64,000 nucleotides of DNA from the NCBI GenBank assembly GCA_024372495.1, contig CP099977.1, positions 2,790,001 through 2,854,000 of the forward strand, given 5' to 3'. The position numbers were made by a program, and so were the translations under genes. The notes below the pieces were generated by a model. It had not been told where the DNA came from, did no database searches, and worked only from the letters and a program-made list of their open reading frames with translations. The number at the start of each line of letters is the position of its first letter. The stretch's first letter is position 1. Origin of the DNA: Pseudarthrobacter sp. Fe7 (GTDB lineage: Bacteria; Actinomycetota; Actinomycetes; Actinomycetales; Micrococcaceae). Shown piece after piece: positions 53,987 through 63,255 of this stretch.

Positions 53987-54673
53987 TCAACCCTGGTGGA
54001 ATTGTGCCGGCCTGGGGCCCGCATCCAGTTCCGGGGCGATCTTCTCCTCGAGAGCCGCCAAGGTGACGTCCGGCAGGACGATCAAGCCGTCCAGTTCGCG
54101 CCGTGCCCGCTTGTAGGCTGCCTGCCGTTCCGCTGGAGTGGCAGCCTGGTTCTCCGCGATCATCAGCAGTTTGCGGGCCGTGGCCAGCCGTTCACGCTCG
54201 GGTCCGCTGAATTTGCTGTCCTTGATGCGCCGGGCTTCCCGCTCGGCCACCTCGAGCGCCACCGCAAAGTTGTTGACAGCTTGCCGGTAGGCATCCAGGC
54301 CGGACACGGACCGGAGGTCTTCAGCGGACACCGGGCGCCGGGCGTCGGCTTCCCGCTTGGCGCGAAGGAACGCCACGGTGAGCGGTTCGCGGACGTCGGT
54401 CATGAGGGGAAAATCGATGAGCTTGCCCACGTCAAGCTCATAGTCGAGCCACCGTCGATTGGTGGCGTCATGGGTCGCCATCAGCGCCTGCACTCCGGCC
54501 ACTGACGCCTTCTCTGCTTCCGCTGCGCGGTTCTGGAGTTCGTACAGTTCAACCCGGCGCCGGTGCCGGCGGTCTCCGGCGCGCCGCCAGCCGCTTGCCC
54601 AGCGGCCGGCGAACGCCATCAGTGGAAACACCATCCACCATTTGTCGGACAGGAACTCCATAAGGGACTTCAC
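53987..54673 (-). CDS. uncharacterised membrane-anchored protein
   Basis: 228 residues, intact. One N-terminal membrane segment (WWMVFPLMAFAGRW), then a very basic stretch (RRAGDRRHRRR) and a long helical, charged cytoplasmic part probably containing coiled coil (ELYELQNRAAEAEKASV; AVALEVAEREARRIKDSKF). I recognise no domain. It lies 19 bases before the HAD-like gene, suggesting a two-gene operon. Confidence 0.7.
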   Translation of the reverse strand: MKSLMEFLSDKWWMVFPLMAFAGRWASGWRRAGDRRHRRRVELYELQNRAAEAEKASVAGVQALMATHDATNRRWLDYELDVGKLIDFPLMTDVREPLTVAFLRAKREADARRPVSAEDLRSVSGLDAYRQAVNNFAVALEVAEREARRIKDSKFSGPERERLATARKLLMIAENQAATPAERQAAYKRARRELDGLIVLPDVTLAALEEKIAPELDAGPRPAQFHQG

Positions 54674-54773
54674 CCGTTAATCCTCGCAGTCAGGGGGCCC
54701 GGCCTCAAGGAGCAAGGGCAAATCCGGCAGCCGGTGCGGCGGGGATTATGTCCCTTCGCCGCCGGCCCGTTGG

Positions 54774-55205
54774 TCAGGGAGCCGGCGTCGCCTGGGCTCC
54801 GTTGACGTTGACCAGCCACGCGATCCCGAACCGGTCCGTGCACATGCCGAACACGTCACCCCATGGCGCCTTCTCCATGGGTACTGTAACCGCTCCCCCG
54901 TCGCCGCTCAGCTTCTCGTAGTAGCCGCGGAGCCTCCGCCTCGTTGTCGCCGCTGAGCGAGATGGAGATGGAGGCGCCCGGGTGGTACTCCATGCTGTTC
55001 GGGGTGTCGGCGCCCATGAGCACCAGGCCCTGGGTGGTGGTCAGCATGCCGTGCATGATTTTTCCGCTTCCGCCGGGTCCTCACTGGCCTGGAAGTCGGC
55101 GAAAGTGCTGAGCGTCAGCTCGCCGCCGAACACGGACTGGTAGAAGTTCATTGCGTCGCGGGCATTGTCGCGGAAGCTGATGTATGGGTTGAGGATTGTT
55201 GGCAT
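54774..55205 (-). CDS. VOC-family protein, PhnB-like (two frameshifts)
   Basis: About 143 residues, a glyoxalase/bleomycin-resistance fold. ILNPYISFRDNARDAMNFYQ is the typical N terminus, then GGELTLSTF, IMHGMLTTTQGLVLMGAD and, at the end, MCTDRFGIAWLVNVN. The A/T run at 55059-55063 is one base short, and an extra base at 54933-54934 breaks GGAGCTCC. PhnB-type proteins of this group have no established reaction. ATG follows AGGAGATCCTGCC. Confidence 0.85.
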
Positions 55206-55349
55206 GGCAGGATCTCCTTCTCATGGCCGGGAACTGCGGTCGGCCGGGGCTGGTGCACTCAACATCCTGCCCCATCCGGCGGCGGCCGGGTAGGGGAGCA
55301 CTCCCCTACCCGTCCCCGCAGAATATGGTGCGGTGGTGCCGCGGGAACG

Positions 55350-55355
55350 TAGGCT
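55350..55355 (+). promoter_or_regulatory. leaderless-type -10 element of the YciO-like gene
   Basis: TAGGCT ends six bases before ATG 55362; no normal Shine-Dalgarno sequence. Confidence 0.5.
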
Positions 55356-55361
55356 CGGGGC

Positions 55362-55983
55362 ATGGCCAGATTCTTTGATGTTCATCCGCACGACCCGCAG
55401 CCCCGCGCCATTGCCCAGGCAGTGAAGATCATCCGCGACGGCGGCCTGATCGCATACCCCACCGACTCCTGCTACGCCTTGGGGGCACAGATGGGAAACC
55501 GTGAGGCCCTGGACCGGATCAGGGGCATCCGGCACCTGGACGACAAGCACCACTTCACGCTGGTCTGCCGGGACTTCGCGCAGCTGGGCCAATTCGTGAA
55601 CATCGGCAACGACGTCTTCCGGAGCATCAAGGCCGTGACCCCCGGCAGCTACACTTTCATCCTGCCGGCCACCAAAGAGGTTCCCAAACGGCTGCTCCAT
55701 CCCAAGAAGAAGACCGTGGGGGTGCGCATTCCGGACAACCGGGTAGTCCAGGCGCTGCTCGCCGAGCCTGGGCGAGCCGCTGCTGTCCAGCACGCTGCTT
55801 CTGCCGGATGAGGAAGAACCGCTGACCGTGGGCTGGGAAATCAAGGAACGCCTGGACCACCAGGTGGACGCCGTGATTGACGCCGGGGACTGCGGCGCCG
55901 AGCCCACCACCGTTGTTGATTTCTCCAGCGGGGTGGCAGAGATTGTGCGGCGCGGCATGGGCGATCCGTCCCGCTTCGAGTAA
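55362..55983 (+). CDS. YciO/Sua5-family protein, threonylcarbamoyl-AMP synthase-like (one frameshift)
   Basis: About 206 residues. IRDGGLIAYPTDSCYALGAQM and KHHFTLVCRDFAQLGQF, then GSYTFILPATKEVPKRL and GVRIPDN, are Sua5/YrdC/YciO motifs. DDKHHFTLVCRD fits the YciO subgroup better than true Sua5, so a role in tRNA t6A synthesis is uncertain. An extra base at 55767-55768 breaks CCGAGCTGGG; the tail continues GEPLLSSTLLLPDEEE to PSRFE. Confidence 0.86.
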
Positions 55984-56021
55984 CCGACCCAACGCCTGTC
56001 CCCGCGGCAGGCAGCCAATGC

Positions 56022-56093
56022 GGGGTACTTTGCGCCGGCCGCCGTCGTAAATTACGACGGCGGCGGGCGTGTCCCCGGCAAAGTGCCCCTTTT
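56022..56093. terminator. extended bidirectional terminator
   Basis: Nested stems: an inner pair GCCGCCGTCGTAA (56038-56050) with 56052-56064, and an outer pair ACTTTGC (56027-56033) with 56078-56084 plus GGGG/CCCC. CTTTT follows on the plus strand. It separates convergent genes. Confidence 0.78.
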
Positions 56094-56106
56094 GGGACTG
56101 CCCGGG

Positions 56107-57130
56107 TCAGTCCTGCTTGCGGGCCCTGCTGGGCTGCACCCGCGGGGGTTCGCCCGGCATCTTGGGGTAGTCGGGCGGGAAGGGCAGCTCTCCCAGTCCG
56201 GCTTTGCAGTCCCGGTCCCACCACGCCAGCAGTGTGTCGATGGTGCCCGGGGCGGCATGGAACTCCGCCCACGGATCCCCCACTGTCTTCAGCCGGCCGG
56301 GGACGGTGAGGATGGTGAAGTTCTTTGGATCGGCGTGTTCCAGGCTCGTCCCAGGTGATGGGGCAGGACACGGGGGCGTGCGGGAGCGCCCGCGGACTAT
56401 AGGCGCCGGCGATGGTGCGGTCGCGGTTGGCCTGGTTGAAGTCCAGGAACACGCGCCGGCCCCGTTCTTCCTTCCACCAGGCCGTGGTCACTTTGTCCGG
56501 GATGCGCCGCTCCACTTCGCGCGCGGCGGCTATGACGGCGTGGCGGACGTCCAGGAACTCGCGGGTCGGTTCGATGGGGGCGTAGACGTGCAGGCCGCGG
56601 TTGCCGGAGGTCTTGATGAAGCAGGTAAGCCCGGCCTCTGCCAGCACCTCCTGCAGCACCAGGGCTGCAGGGACGGCGTCATCAAAGTCCGTTCCGGGCT
56701 GCGGGTCGAGGTCGATGCGCAACTGGTCCGGGTTGTCGGTATTCTCCGCCCGCGACGGCCAGGGGTGGAACACCACGGTGTTCATCTGGACCGCCCACAC
56801 GGCGGCCGCAGGCTCGTCGAAGACCAGCTGCGGGTGGGACCGGGCGCTGGGGTAGACCACCTTGACGGAGCGGATGAACTCCGGGGTGCCCTTGGGCGGA
56901 TTCTTGGAGAAGAACTGTTCACCGTCGATGTTGCCGGAGAACCGCTGCAGCGCCACTGGCCGGTCGCCGTTGGCGGCGATGAACGCCTCCCCCACATCGC
57001 AGATGTAGTTCACAAGGTCCAGTTTGGTGAGGCCAAGGTCTGGCCACAGGACGCGGCCCGGACTGGAAATGCGCATCTCGCGAGGCCCGTTGGGTCCTTG
57101 CACCGTGATGGTGGTCTGTTCACTCGCCAT
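56107..57130 (-). CDS. stand-alone LigD-type polymerase domain (one frameshift)
   Basis: Archaeo-eukaryotic primase-like polymerase of bacterial end joining. About 340 residues. SSPGRVLWPDLGLTKLDLVNY and VALQRFSGNIDGEQFFSKN begin the domain; the catalytic LRIDLDPQPGTDFDD has the metal-binding Asp pair, and KTSGNRGLHVYAPI the catalytic His region. An extra base at 56343-56344 breaks GACGAGCTGG. The tail ends PRVQPSRARKQD. No ligase, nuclease or Ku gene is in the window, so this is the unfused form. ATG with a leaderless-type promoter. Confidence 0.9.
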
Positions 57131-57136
57131 GGGGAC

Positions 57137-57142
57137 AACGTA
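57137..57142 (-). promoter_or_regulatory. leaderless-type -10 element of the LigD-like polymerase gene
   Basis: TACGTT ends six bases before ATG 57130, with no Shine-Dalgarno sequence. Confidence 0.5.
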
Positions 57143-57198
57143 CACCCCGCCACCGGCAGGGATCGGCACATGCGGCAGCCCTCCGGCATGATGGTCGC

Positions 57199-57876
57199 AT
57201 GCCAGGATCCGATGAGCAGCTCACCGTCGCCATGGGCGATACCTCTTTTTCCGCCGTCTACGCCCGCCCCGCAGATCCCGCCGCGACTGTGGTGGTGGCG
57301 CATGGTGCAGGCGCCGGCATGGAGCACCCGTTCCTCCGAGGATTCACCGATGCCCTCAACGACCTGGGCGTGGCCACGCTGCGCTTCAATTTTCCCTACC
57401 GGGAGGCAGGGCGTAAGTTCCCCGACCGTCCTCCGGTGGCCATCGCCGCCTGGCGGGCCGCCATGGCAGCCGCCCAAGCGAAAGCGGACGCCAACGGCGA
57501 CAACGGCCCGCCCTGGGCGGCCGGCAAATCGTTCGGGGGAAGGATGGCTTCCATGGCCGTTGCAGAGGGCATGGACGCAGCGGGGCTGGTGTACCTGGGC
57601 TACCCCCTGCACGCTCCCGGGAAGCCTGAAAAGCTCCGGGACGAACACCTGTACGGGCTGGTGACGCCGATGCTGTTCCTGCAGGGGACCCGGGACACCT
57701 TTGCCACACCGGACATCCTGACGGACGTCGTGTCCCGGATCGGGCCCAACGCCGTGCTGCAGTGGGTTGAGGGCGGTGACCACTCGTTCGCGGTGGCGGG
57801 TAAGAAGCGGGCAGCCGATGACGTGGGTGCGTCGCTTGCAGCGCCCGTGGCCGTGTTTATCGCAGCACACGGCTGA
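57199..57876 (+). CDS. alpha/beta-hydrolase, dienelactone hydrolase-like
   Basis: 225 residues, intact. VVVAHGAGAGMEHPFLRGF, LRFNFPYREAG, the nucleophile region AAGKSFGGRMAS (Ser), LFLQGTRDTFATP (Asp) and GGDHSFAV (His) give a complete triad in family order. Such KANL-type hydrolases have no defined substrate. ATG is six bases after a CATGAT hexamer. Convergent with hrpB, 15 bases apart. Confidence 0.85.
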   Translation: MPGSDEQLTVAMGDTSFSAVYARPADPAATVVVAHGAGAGMEHPFLRGFTDALNDLGVATLRFNFPYREAGRKFPDRPPVAIAAWRAAMAAAQAKADANGDNGPPWAAGKSFGGRMASMAVAEGMDAAGLVYLGYPLHAPGKPEKLRDEHLYGLVTPMLFLQGTRDTFATPDILTDVVSRIGPNAVLQWVEGGDHSFAVAGKKRAADDVGASLAAPVAVFIAAHG

Positions 57877-57891
57877 AGAGGCGGCCCGCGG

Positions 57892-60529
57892 CTACATGCG
57901 CTGCTTGGTGCGTGCGGTGGCCGGAGCCTGCCCAGGGGTCCTCCGGCCAAGGGTGCTTGGGATAGCGGCCCCGCATTTCCCCGCGCACCTGGGTGTACGG
58001 GCCGGACCAGAACGAGGTCAGGTCATCCGTCACGGCGAGGGGACGCCGGGCCGGGGAGAGCAGGTGGAACAGGACCGGGACACGGCCGTTCACCAGACGC
58101 GGGGACTCCGCCAACCCGAAACACTCCTGCAGTTTCACCGCGACGACGGGCGCAGCACCCTGGTCACCGGGCTCCGGGTAATCGATCCGGATCCGGGAAC
58201 CACTGGGGACCTCAAGCCCTTCGGGGGCAAGCTCGTCCAGCCGGGCAGCTTCCGGCCAGGGCAGCAGGCGGCGCAAGGGGGCAGCCAAATCAATCGAGGC
58301 CAACGGTTTCCCGGAGGCCAGGTCCGCCAGTTCAGGCCCAAGCCACTCTTCCAACCGGTCCAACAACGCCTTGTCCGACACATCAGGCCACGGTTCTCCC
58401 AACTCCCGATGCAGGATAGCGAGCCTGCGCCGGAAGGAGTCCGCCGCCGTCGACCAGGACAGGGCCGCCAGCCCGCCGGACTGCAACGCTGCCGCCACAA
58501 CCTTGCTCCCCTGCCCGGCGGTGGGACGCACCGGTGTTGCCGAGAGCACGATCGAACCCAGCCGCCTGGTCCGGCGCGCGCTTACCCGGCCCCCACTGAA
58601 TTCAGCGTCCACGGTGTCGGCCAGCAGGTGCGACGCCGCCGTCTCGGCCATGGCGGCAGCCAGGGGTGCCGCGGCACGGATCACGGCGCCGGTGCCCGCC
58701 GCGTCCCGGCCCGCCGCCCGTGACACTTCGGCCACCGCCAGCCACTCGTGGCCCGACAACGAGCTGCCGGCGGACAGGCCTGCCCTGGTACCGGAGGTCA
58801 GCAGGTACTGCCCCGCCCCCTGACTGCCCGGCACCCGGCGGGCCACGCGGTCGGGAAAGGCGAGGGCGACGACGCCGCCAACAGCCTCCGGGCCGGCGCC
58901 GGGGGTGCCGGTAACAGCTGCGGACCTGGCCTTCCGTGGCCTCGCCAACGCCGCCAGCCGCCGGGACTCCTCTGCCCAGCGCCGTCCCACCGGGCCCTTG
59001 TCCGCCCGGAGCCTGGGCCAGCAGCCGGGGCAGGTCGCCGCCGGGCGCTCGGTGGTCTCCGGAGAGGGCGGCCACCACCTCTGCCGCAAGGTGCCCGCCG
59101 CTGGAGGCGCCGCCGTCGAGCAGTGCGCGGGCAAGCCGGGGATCTGCAGGGATGGCGGCGAGCGTGCGGCCGGCGGCAGTCACCTGCCCGCCGTCGGATA
59201 CCGCCCCCAGCTCCCGGAGCACCTCAATGGCGTCGTCCATGGCCAGGCGGGGCGGCGCGTCCGGCAGTGCGAGCCCCTTTCCCCCGGTGCGCCCCAGCAG
59301 GCCAGGGTGAGGGCGGCGCCGGTCAGGTCCGCCACGTTAATTTCCGGCGTGACGTGCGCAGGAGCCGCGCCATAAGCCTGTTGGGAGTAGCAGCGGACCA
59401 CTGTCCCCGGGCCTTGCCGTGCGGCGCGGCCGGCACGCTGGTCTGCGGACGCCCGGGAGCACGAAACCGTGACAAGCCCGCTCATGCCGCGGCCTGAGTC
59501 CCGCCGCGGCTCCCTGGTCAGCCCGGAGTCGACCACCAGGCGGACGCCCGGCAGTGTCAGGGAGGATTCGGCAAGATCCGTGGAGACGACGATCCGCGGG
59601 GAATCTCCCGGGGCCCGCCCGGACACGGCCCGGTCCTGCTCCGATGCCGCCACCTGGCCGTGAAGTTCCAGCACATCCACGTAACGGCCCAGCCGGCCGC
59701 GGAGCGCCGCCGCCACATCGGAGACTTCCCGGGCGCCCGGCAGGAACACGAGTGCATCCACTGAGTTGTCTGCAGCGAGGGCGCGGGCGTGGGCGTCCCC
59801 AGCGGCGGCGGCGACATGGTCCAGGAAGGCGCGCGCCACTCCCCTGGCGTCCAGCCGTGCGGCCGGAGCCGGGAACCACTGCACTTCCAACGGATGGTTC
59901 ACTGACGGGCAGTCGACCACTGGCGCCAGGGCACCGCCGTCGGGATCCCCCAGCAGGGCCGCGAACCGGGGTGCGTCCAGCGTTGCGGACATGGCGACGA
60001 CGGCGAGGTCGCCGCGCAGCGCGCGGACCTCCGCGAGCATGCCCACCAGGAGGTCCGTTTCGAGGCCGCGCTCGTGCACCTCGTCCAGGACGACGGCGGC
60101 CGTCCCGTCCAGCCCGGGATCAGCCAGCAGGCGGCGCAACAGGATGCCTGGGGTGACAAACTCAACCCTGGTCTCCGGTCCCGACCGGCGTTCCCCGCGG
60201 ACGGTGTAGCCAACGCGGCCGGCAGGCCCGTTGGCGTTGAACCCGCTGCCGTCAAGGGTGGCCAGACGGCGGGCGGCGGCCCGGGCGGCAACACGCCGGG
60301 GCTGGGTGACGACGACACGGCCGGACCGGCCATAGAGGTTTGCGAGCAGCGGCGGAACGAGCGTGGTCTTACCGGTTCCCGGCGGTGCCTGGACCACGGC
60401 GGCGCCGGGCATGGCCCCTGTTTCCAGTGCCTGCCGCAGGGCGGGGAGGGAGTCTTCGAAGGCGAGCCCTGCCCCAATGGCAGCAAGGTGGAAATCGCCC
60501 GCGGCGGGCCGGCCGTCAGGAGGAATCAT
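57892..60529 (-). CDS. hrpB: ATP-dependent RNA helicase HrpB (three frameshifts)
   Basis: DEAH-box helicase of unknown cellular role. About 878 residues. Motif I APPGTGKTTLVPPLL, Ia TQPRRVAARAAARRLA, II VVLDEVHERGLETD, III MSATLD, V VVSTDLAESSLTLPGV and VI QRAGRAARQGPG are all present. The C-terminal HrpB-specific region ends GRYPKHPWPEDPWAA. Breaks: one C short at 59281-59285, and extra bases at 59012-59013 and 57927-57928, the last shifting the true stop to 57892. Confidence 0.93.
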
Positions 60530-60571
60530 GCTTCCATTCTCCCTTGACGGGGCAGCGCTGGTGCGCCGAGG

Positions 60572-61159
60572 TCAGGGTTTGCCCTGGCCCTTGCCCTTGC
60601 CTTTGGCTTCCTTCGCGGTGTCCGAGCGCTGCGAACCGGGCGCTTCCGGGGCCGCGGCAGGAGCGGGGGCGACGGCCGGAACAACCGGTACAGCGGCAGC
60701 AGGCGCGTCCTCGGCGGTGCCTGCCAGGTCGGGGGCCACCGTTCCGGCGTCCGGCTCCGTGACAGGGGACGCCGCTGACGCTCCTGCCACCTGCGTGGCG
60801 ATGTCTGCCCTGACGGCAGAGAGCGCGTTCTCGATGCCGCGGTACCGTGCGGCCGAAACACGGCCCGCTGCGGCGGCATCGCCCAGGTCCCGCTCAAGGG
60901 CCTGCAGGGCAGCCAGCGCGCCGTCCATCCGGTTCTCCGACGCGGCCTGGCCGATGCTCAGTACACGGATCTGGAAACCCCGCAGCACGTCATCGTCAGC
61001 GTCGCTTGGGCGGACGCCTGCCGCACCGGCAACGAGGGCTGCGGCCACTACGGCGCAGCACAGGAAGATCATGGCACGAAACCGGCGGCGGCCAAGTATG
61101 CGAGGCTGCGTGGGTTCAGCAGAGTTAGGTCCGGCCGGCCTATCCGCTTCAGGCGGCAT
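60572..61159 (-). CDS. uncharacterised membrane-anchored protein with Ala/Pro-rich C-terminal tail
   Basis: 195 residues from ATG 61159. A basic N terminus (PRILGRRRFRAM) leads into one membrane helix (IFLCCAVVAAALVAGAAGV), an outside helical domain of about 90 residues (VLSIGQAASENRMDGALAAL and following) and an Ala/Pro-rich tail ending KGKGKGQGKP. The tail composition suggests a surface or wall-associated location. No family recognised. It overlaps the preceding small membrane protein gene by 11 bases. Confidence 0.68.
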   Translation of the reverse strand: MPPEADRPAGPNSAEPTQPRILGRRRFRAMIFLCCAVVAAALVAGAAGVRPSDADDDVLRGFQIRVLSIGQAASENRMDGALAALQALERDLGDAAAAGRVSAARYRGIENALSAVRADIATQVAGASAASPVTEPDAGTVAPDLAGTAEDAPAAAVPVVPAVAPAPAAAPEAPGSQRSDTAKEAKGKGKGQGKP

Positions 61160-61451
61160 GCCGGCCCCGCAGCGGGACGGCCGAAACGGTGCGTACGGGC
61201 AGGACCGTGACAGGGGCGATGTCAACAGCGGATGCCGGCACGGCGGTTTCCCGGGCCGGCGGGGCCGGGCGGGACACGAGAACGCGGGCAACCATCCGCA
61301 GGGCAGTGGCGATCAGCAGCCCAATACCCAATCCCAGGAGCACGTGGCCTGCCAAATAATGCTGTGCCGCTCCGGGGCCCCCGTCCGCAGCCACGGCCGC
61401 GCCGCCCACCGTCAGCATCAGTGACAGGGCCGTACCGATAATTGCGCCCAT
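61149..61451 (-). CDS. small two-helix membrane protein
   Basis: About 100 residues with two hydrophobic helices (MGAIIGTALSLMLTVGGAAV and GHVLLGLGIGLLIATALRMV) and a basic, proline/valine-rich tail (ARVLVSRPAPPARET). ATG 61451 is preferred because GGGAGCAGGA precedes it; ATG 61466 is possible. First gene of a two-gene unit with the Ala/Pro-rich protein. A tandem palindrome lies just upstream. Function unknown. Confidence 0.65.
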   Translation of the reverse strand: MGAIIGTALSLMLTVGGAAVAADGGPGAAQHYLAGHVLLGLGIGLLIATALRMVARVLVSRPAPPARETAVPASAVDIAPVTVLPVRTVSAVPLRGRHAA

Positions 61452-61474
61452 AGGTCCTGCTCCCATCCCATTTA

Positions 61475-61511
61475 TCAGCAAGCTTACTAGTATTGCTCAG
61501 TAAGCTTACTA
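61475..61511. promoter_or_regulatory. tandem HindIII-centred operator-like repeats
   Basis: TCAGCAAGCTTACTA (61475-61489) and TCAGTAAGCTTACTA (61497-61511) differ at one position and are 22 bases apart, two helical turns. The second contains the perfect 12-base palindrome AGTAAGCTTACT. They sit 24-60 bases before the small membrane protein start. MarR-type regulators often bind such sites; no regulator gene is visible here. Confidence 0.6.
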
Positions 61512-61597
61512 CCACATGGGATGGAAGCAAGAGTACGTGACCGCCGGTGCGCAGGCCGGAGTGGCAGGGTGTTCTTGCAGGAATCCGGGCCCCGGAG

Positions 61598-62113
61598 TCA
61601 GCCTGCTGCTTCGAGCAGGTGTCCGGCAGGCGCGAGTCCGGCGTACCGGCCCCTGAAGAACAGCAGGGGTTCGGCGTCAAGCCGGGCATGGAGGTGCCGT
61701 ACGGCGCCCACCACGATGGTATGGTCGCCGCCGTCGTATTCTGCGTGGAGGTCGCAGTCGATCCAGGCGAGCGCCTTGTCCAGCACGGGGTTGCCCAGCG
61801 GAGAGGACCTGTGGCCGACTCCCGCAAACTTGTCCGCCCCTGAGCGGGCGAACTGGCCCGCGAGGTGCTGGTGTTCGGCCGGGAGGATGTTGACGGTGAA
61901 TGAACCAGCTTCCCGCAGCACGGGCCAGGTGGTTGAGGTTCGTGCCGGGCTGAAGGTCACGAGCGCCGGATCCAGCGACAGCGAAGCAAAGGACTGGCAG
62001 GTGAAACCGGCCGGGCCGTCCGGGGTGGAACCGGTGACCACGGTGAGGCCGCTGGCGAATGTACCAAAGATGTCCCGAAGCCGGCGCGGAGCAAGATCTG
62101 AAGTGACTGTCAT
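61598..62113 (-). CDS. flavin reductase-family protein
   Basis: 171 residues, intact. FGTFASGLTVVTGSTPDGPAG and TCQSFASLSLDPALVTFSPA are the FMN/FAD-binding motifs of the HpaC/HsaB type, and DHTIVVGAVRHLHA follows. These enzymes supply reduced flavin to two-component monooxygenases; the partial HsaA-like gene at the window end is a plausible partner. ATG 62113 follows GAGAGG. Confidence 0.88.
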   Translation of the reverse strand: MTVTSDLAPRRLRDIFGTFASGLTVVTGSTPDGPAGFTCQSFASLSLDPALVTFSPARTSTTWPVLREAGSFTVNILPAEHQHLAGQFARSGADKFAGVGHRSSPLGNPVLDKALAWIDCDLHAEYDGGDHTIVVGAVRHLHARLDAEPLLFFRGRYAGLAPAGHLLEAAG

Positions 62114-62257
62114 GGAATGGCCTCTCATCTGGATCGTTCCTTCACCAAACCATCAGCCAACAGGCCCGCTCAAGCGGCCCGAAACACGCGGACCCGCACC
62201 GCAACGAAATGTCATGCCCGGACATCCGGCGTCATCGGGATCCGGGCCGCAACCCGG

Positions 62258-63195
62258 CTACGCCCGCTGGTCCAGCGCGGCCAGCAACCGGCGGACCGAA
62301 CCGCCCAGGTTCCACTCGGTGCCCAGCTGCTCCAGTTCCGCACGCCGGCTTCCCGTCACGGGTTTAAGCAGCGCGCCCGCCTGGTCAAGGCTTGGCAGTT
62401 CCAGGTCACGTACCAGGCGGACGACGGCGGGGGCTGCTTCCAGGTAGGAGGCGGCGGCGGCGAGTTTGGCCCGGACAGGCCCGGAGACACCCGCGCCAGG
62501 CTGGCCGACGGCTTCCAGGAGCGCCTCAAGGGTCCCGTACTTCAGCAGTAGGGACGCCGCCGTCTTCTCGCCGATCCCGGCCACACCGGGGAGGCCGTCC
62601 GAGGCGTCCCCGCGCAGCGTGGCGTAGTCTGCGTACTGCTGCGGGAGAACCTTGTACTTGGCCACCACGGTCTCCTCCGTCATGATTTCGAGGTTCTTCA
62701 TGCCGCGGGCGGTGTAAATAACCCTGACTCCGCGGGCGTCGTCGCACACCTGGAACAGGTCGCGGTCGCCCGTGACGACGTCCACCGGAAACCCTGCCTG
62801 GCTGGCATACGTACCCACAACGTCGTCGGCCTCGTGTTCGGCCGCGCCCACAATGGCAATGCCGGCCAGCTCCAGCACGCGGCGGATCATGGGCGCTGCG
62901 CCTCCAGGCCTTCAGGCACCACTTCGACGTCGGTGCCGCCCGGCACCGCCCGCGCCACCCGGTGGGCCTTGTAGGTGGGGACGAGCTCCACCCGCCACTG
63001 CGGCCGCCAGTCGTCATCCCAACAGGCCACCAGGTGGGTGGCCTGGTAGTCGGTGCTGAGCCGGGCGATCATGTCCAGCAGCCCGCGGACGGCATTGACC
63101 GGCGTCCCGTCCGGGCGGCGGACGGTGTCAGGCATGCCATAGAAGGCGCGGAAGTACAGGGAGGCAGTGTCGAGCAGCATAAGGCGCTGGGGCAT
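62258..63195 (-). CDS. 5'-3' exonuclease, PolA N-terminal domain-like (one frameshift)
   Basis: About 312 residues: a stand-alone FEN-type nuclease without a polymerase. LMLLDTASLYFRAFYGMP, ACWDDDWRPQWRVELVPTYK, HEADDVVGTYA, VVTGDRDLFQVC and GDASDGLPGVAGIGEKTAASLL supply the metal-binding acids and the helix-3-turn-helix. Near 62893-62896 a former CAGCTGCCC has lost its T. It is additional to polA at 47.8-50.6 kb; it may process flaps or RNA primers in parallel. Confidence 0.9.
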
Positions 63196-63255
63196 ACCTC
63201 GATCCTCACACGGAATGGGCCGGCAGCGCAGCAGCCGGGATGTCGGCCGTGGCGA

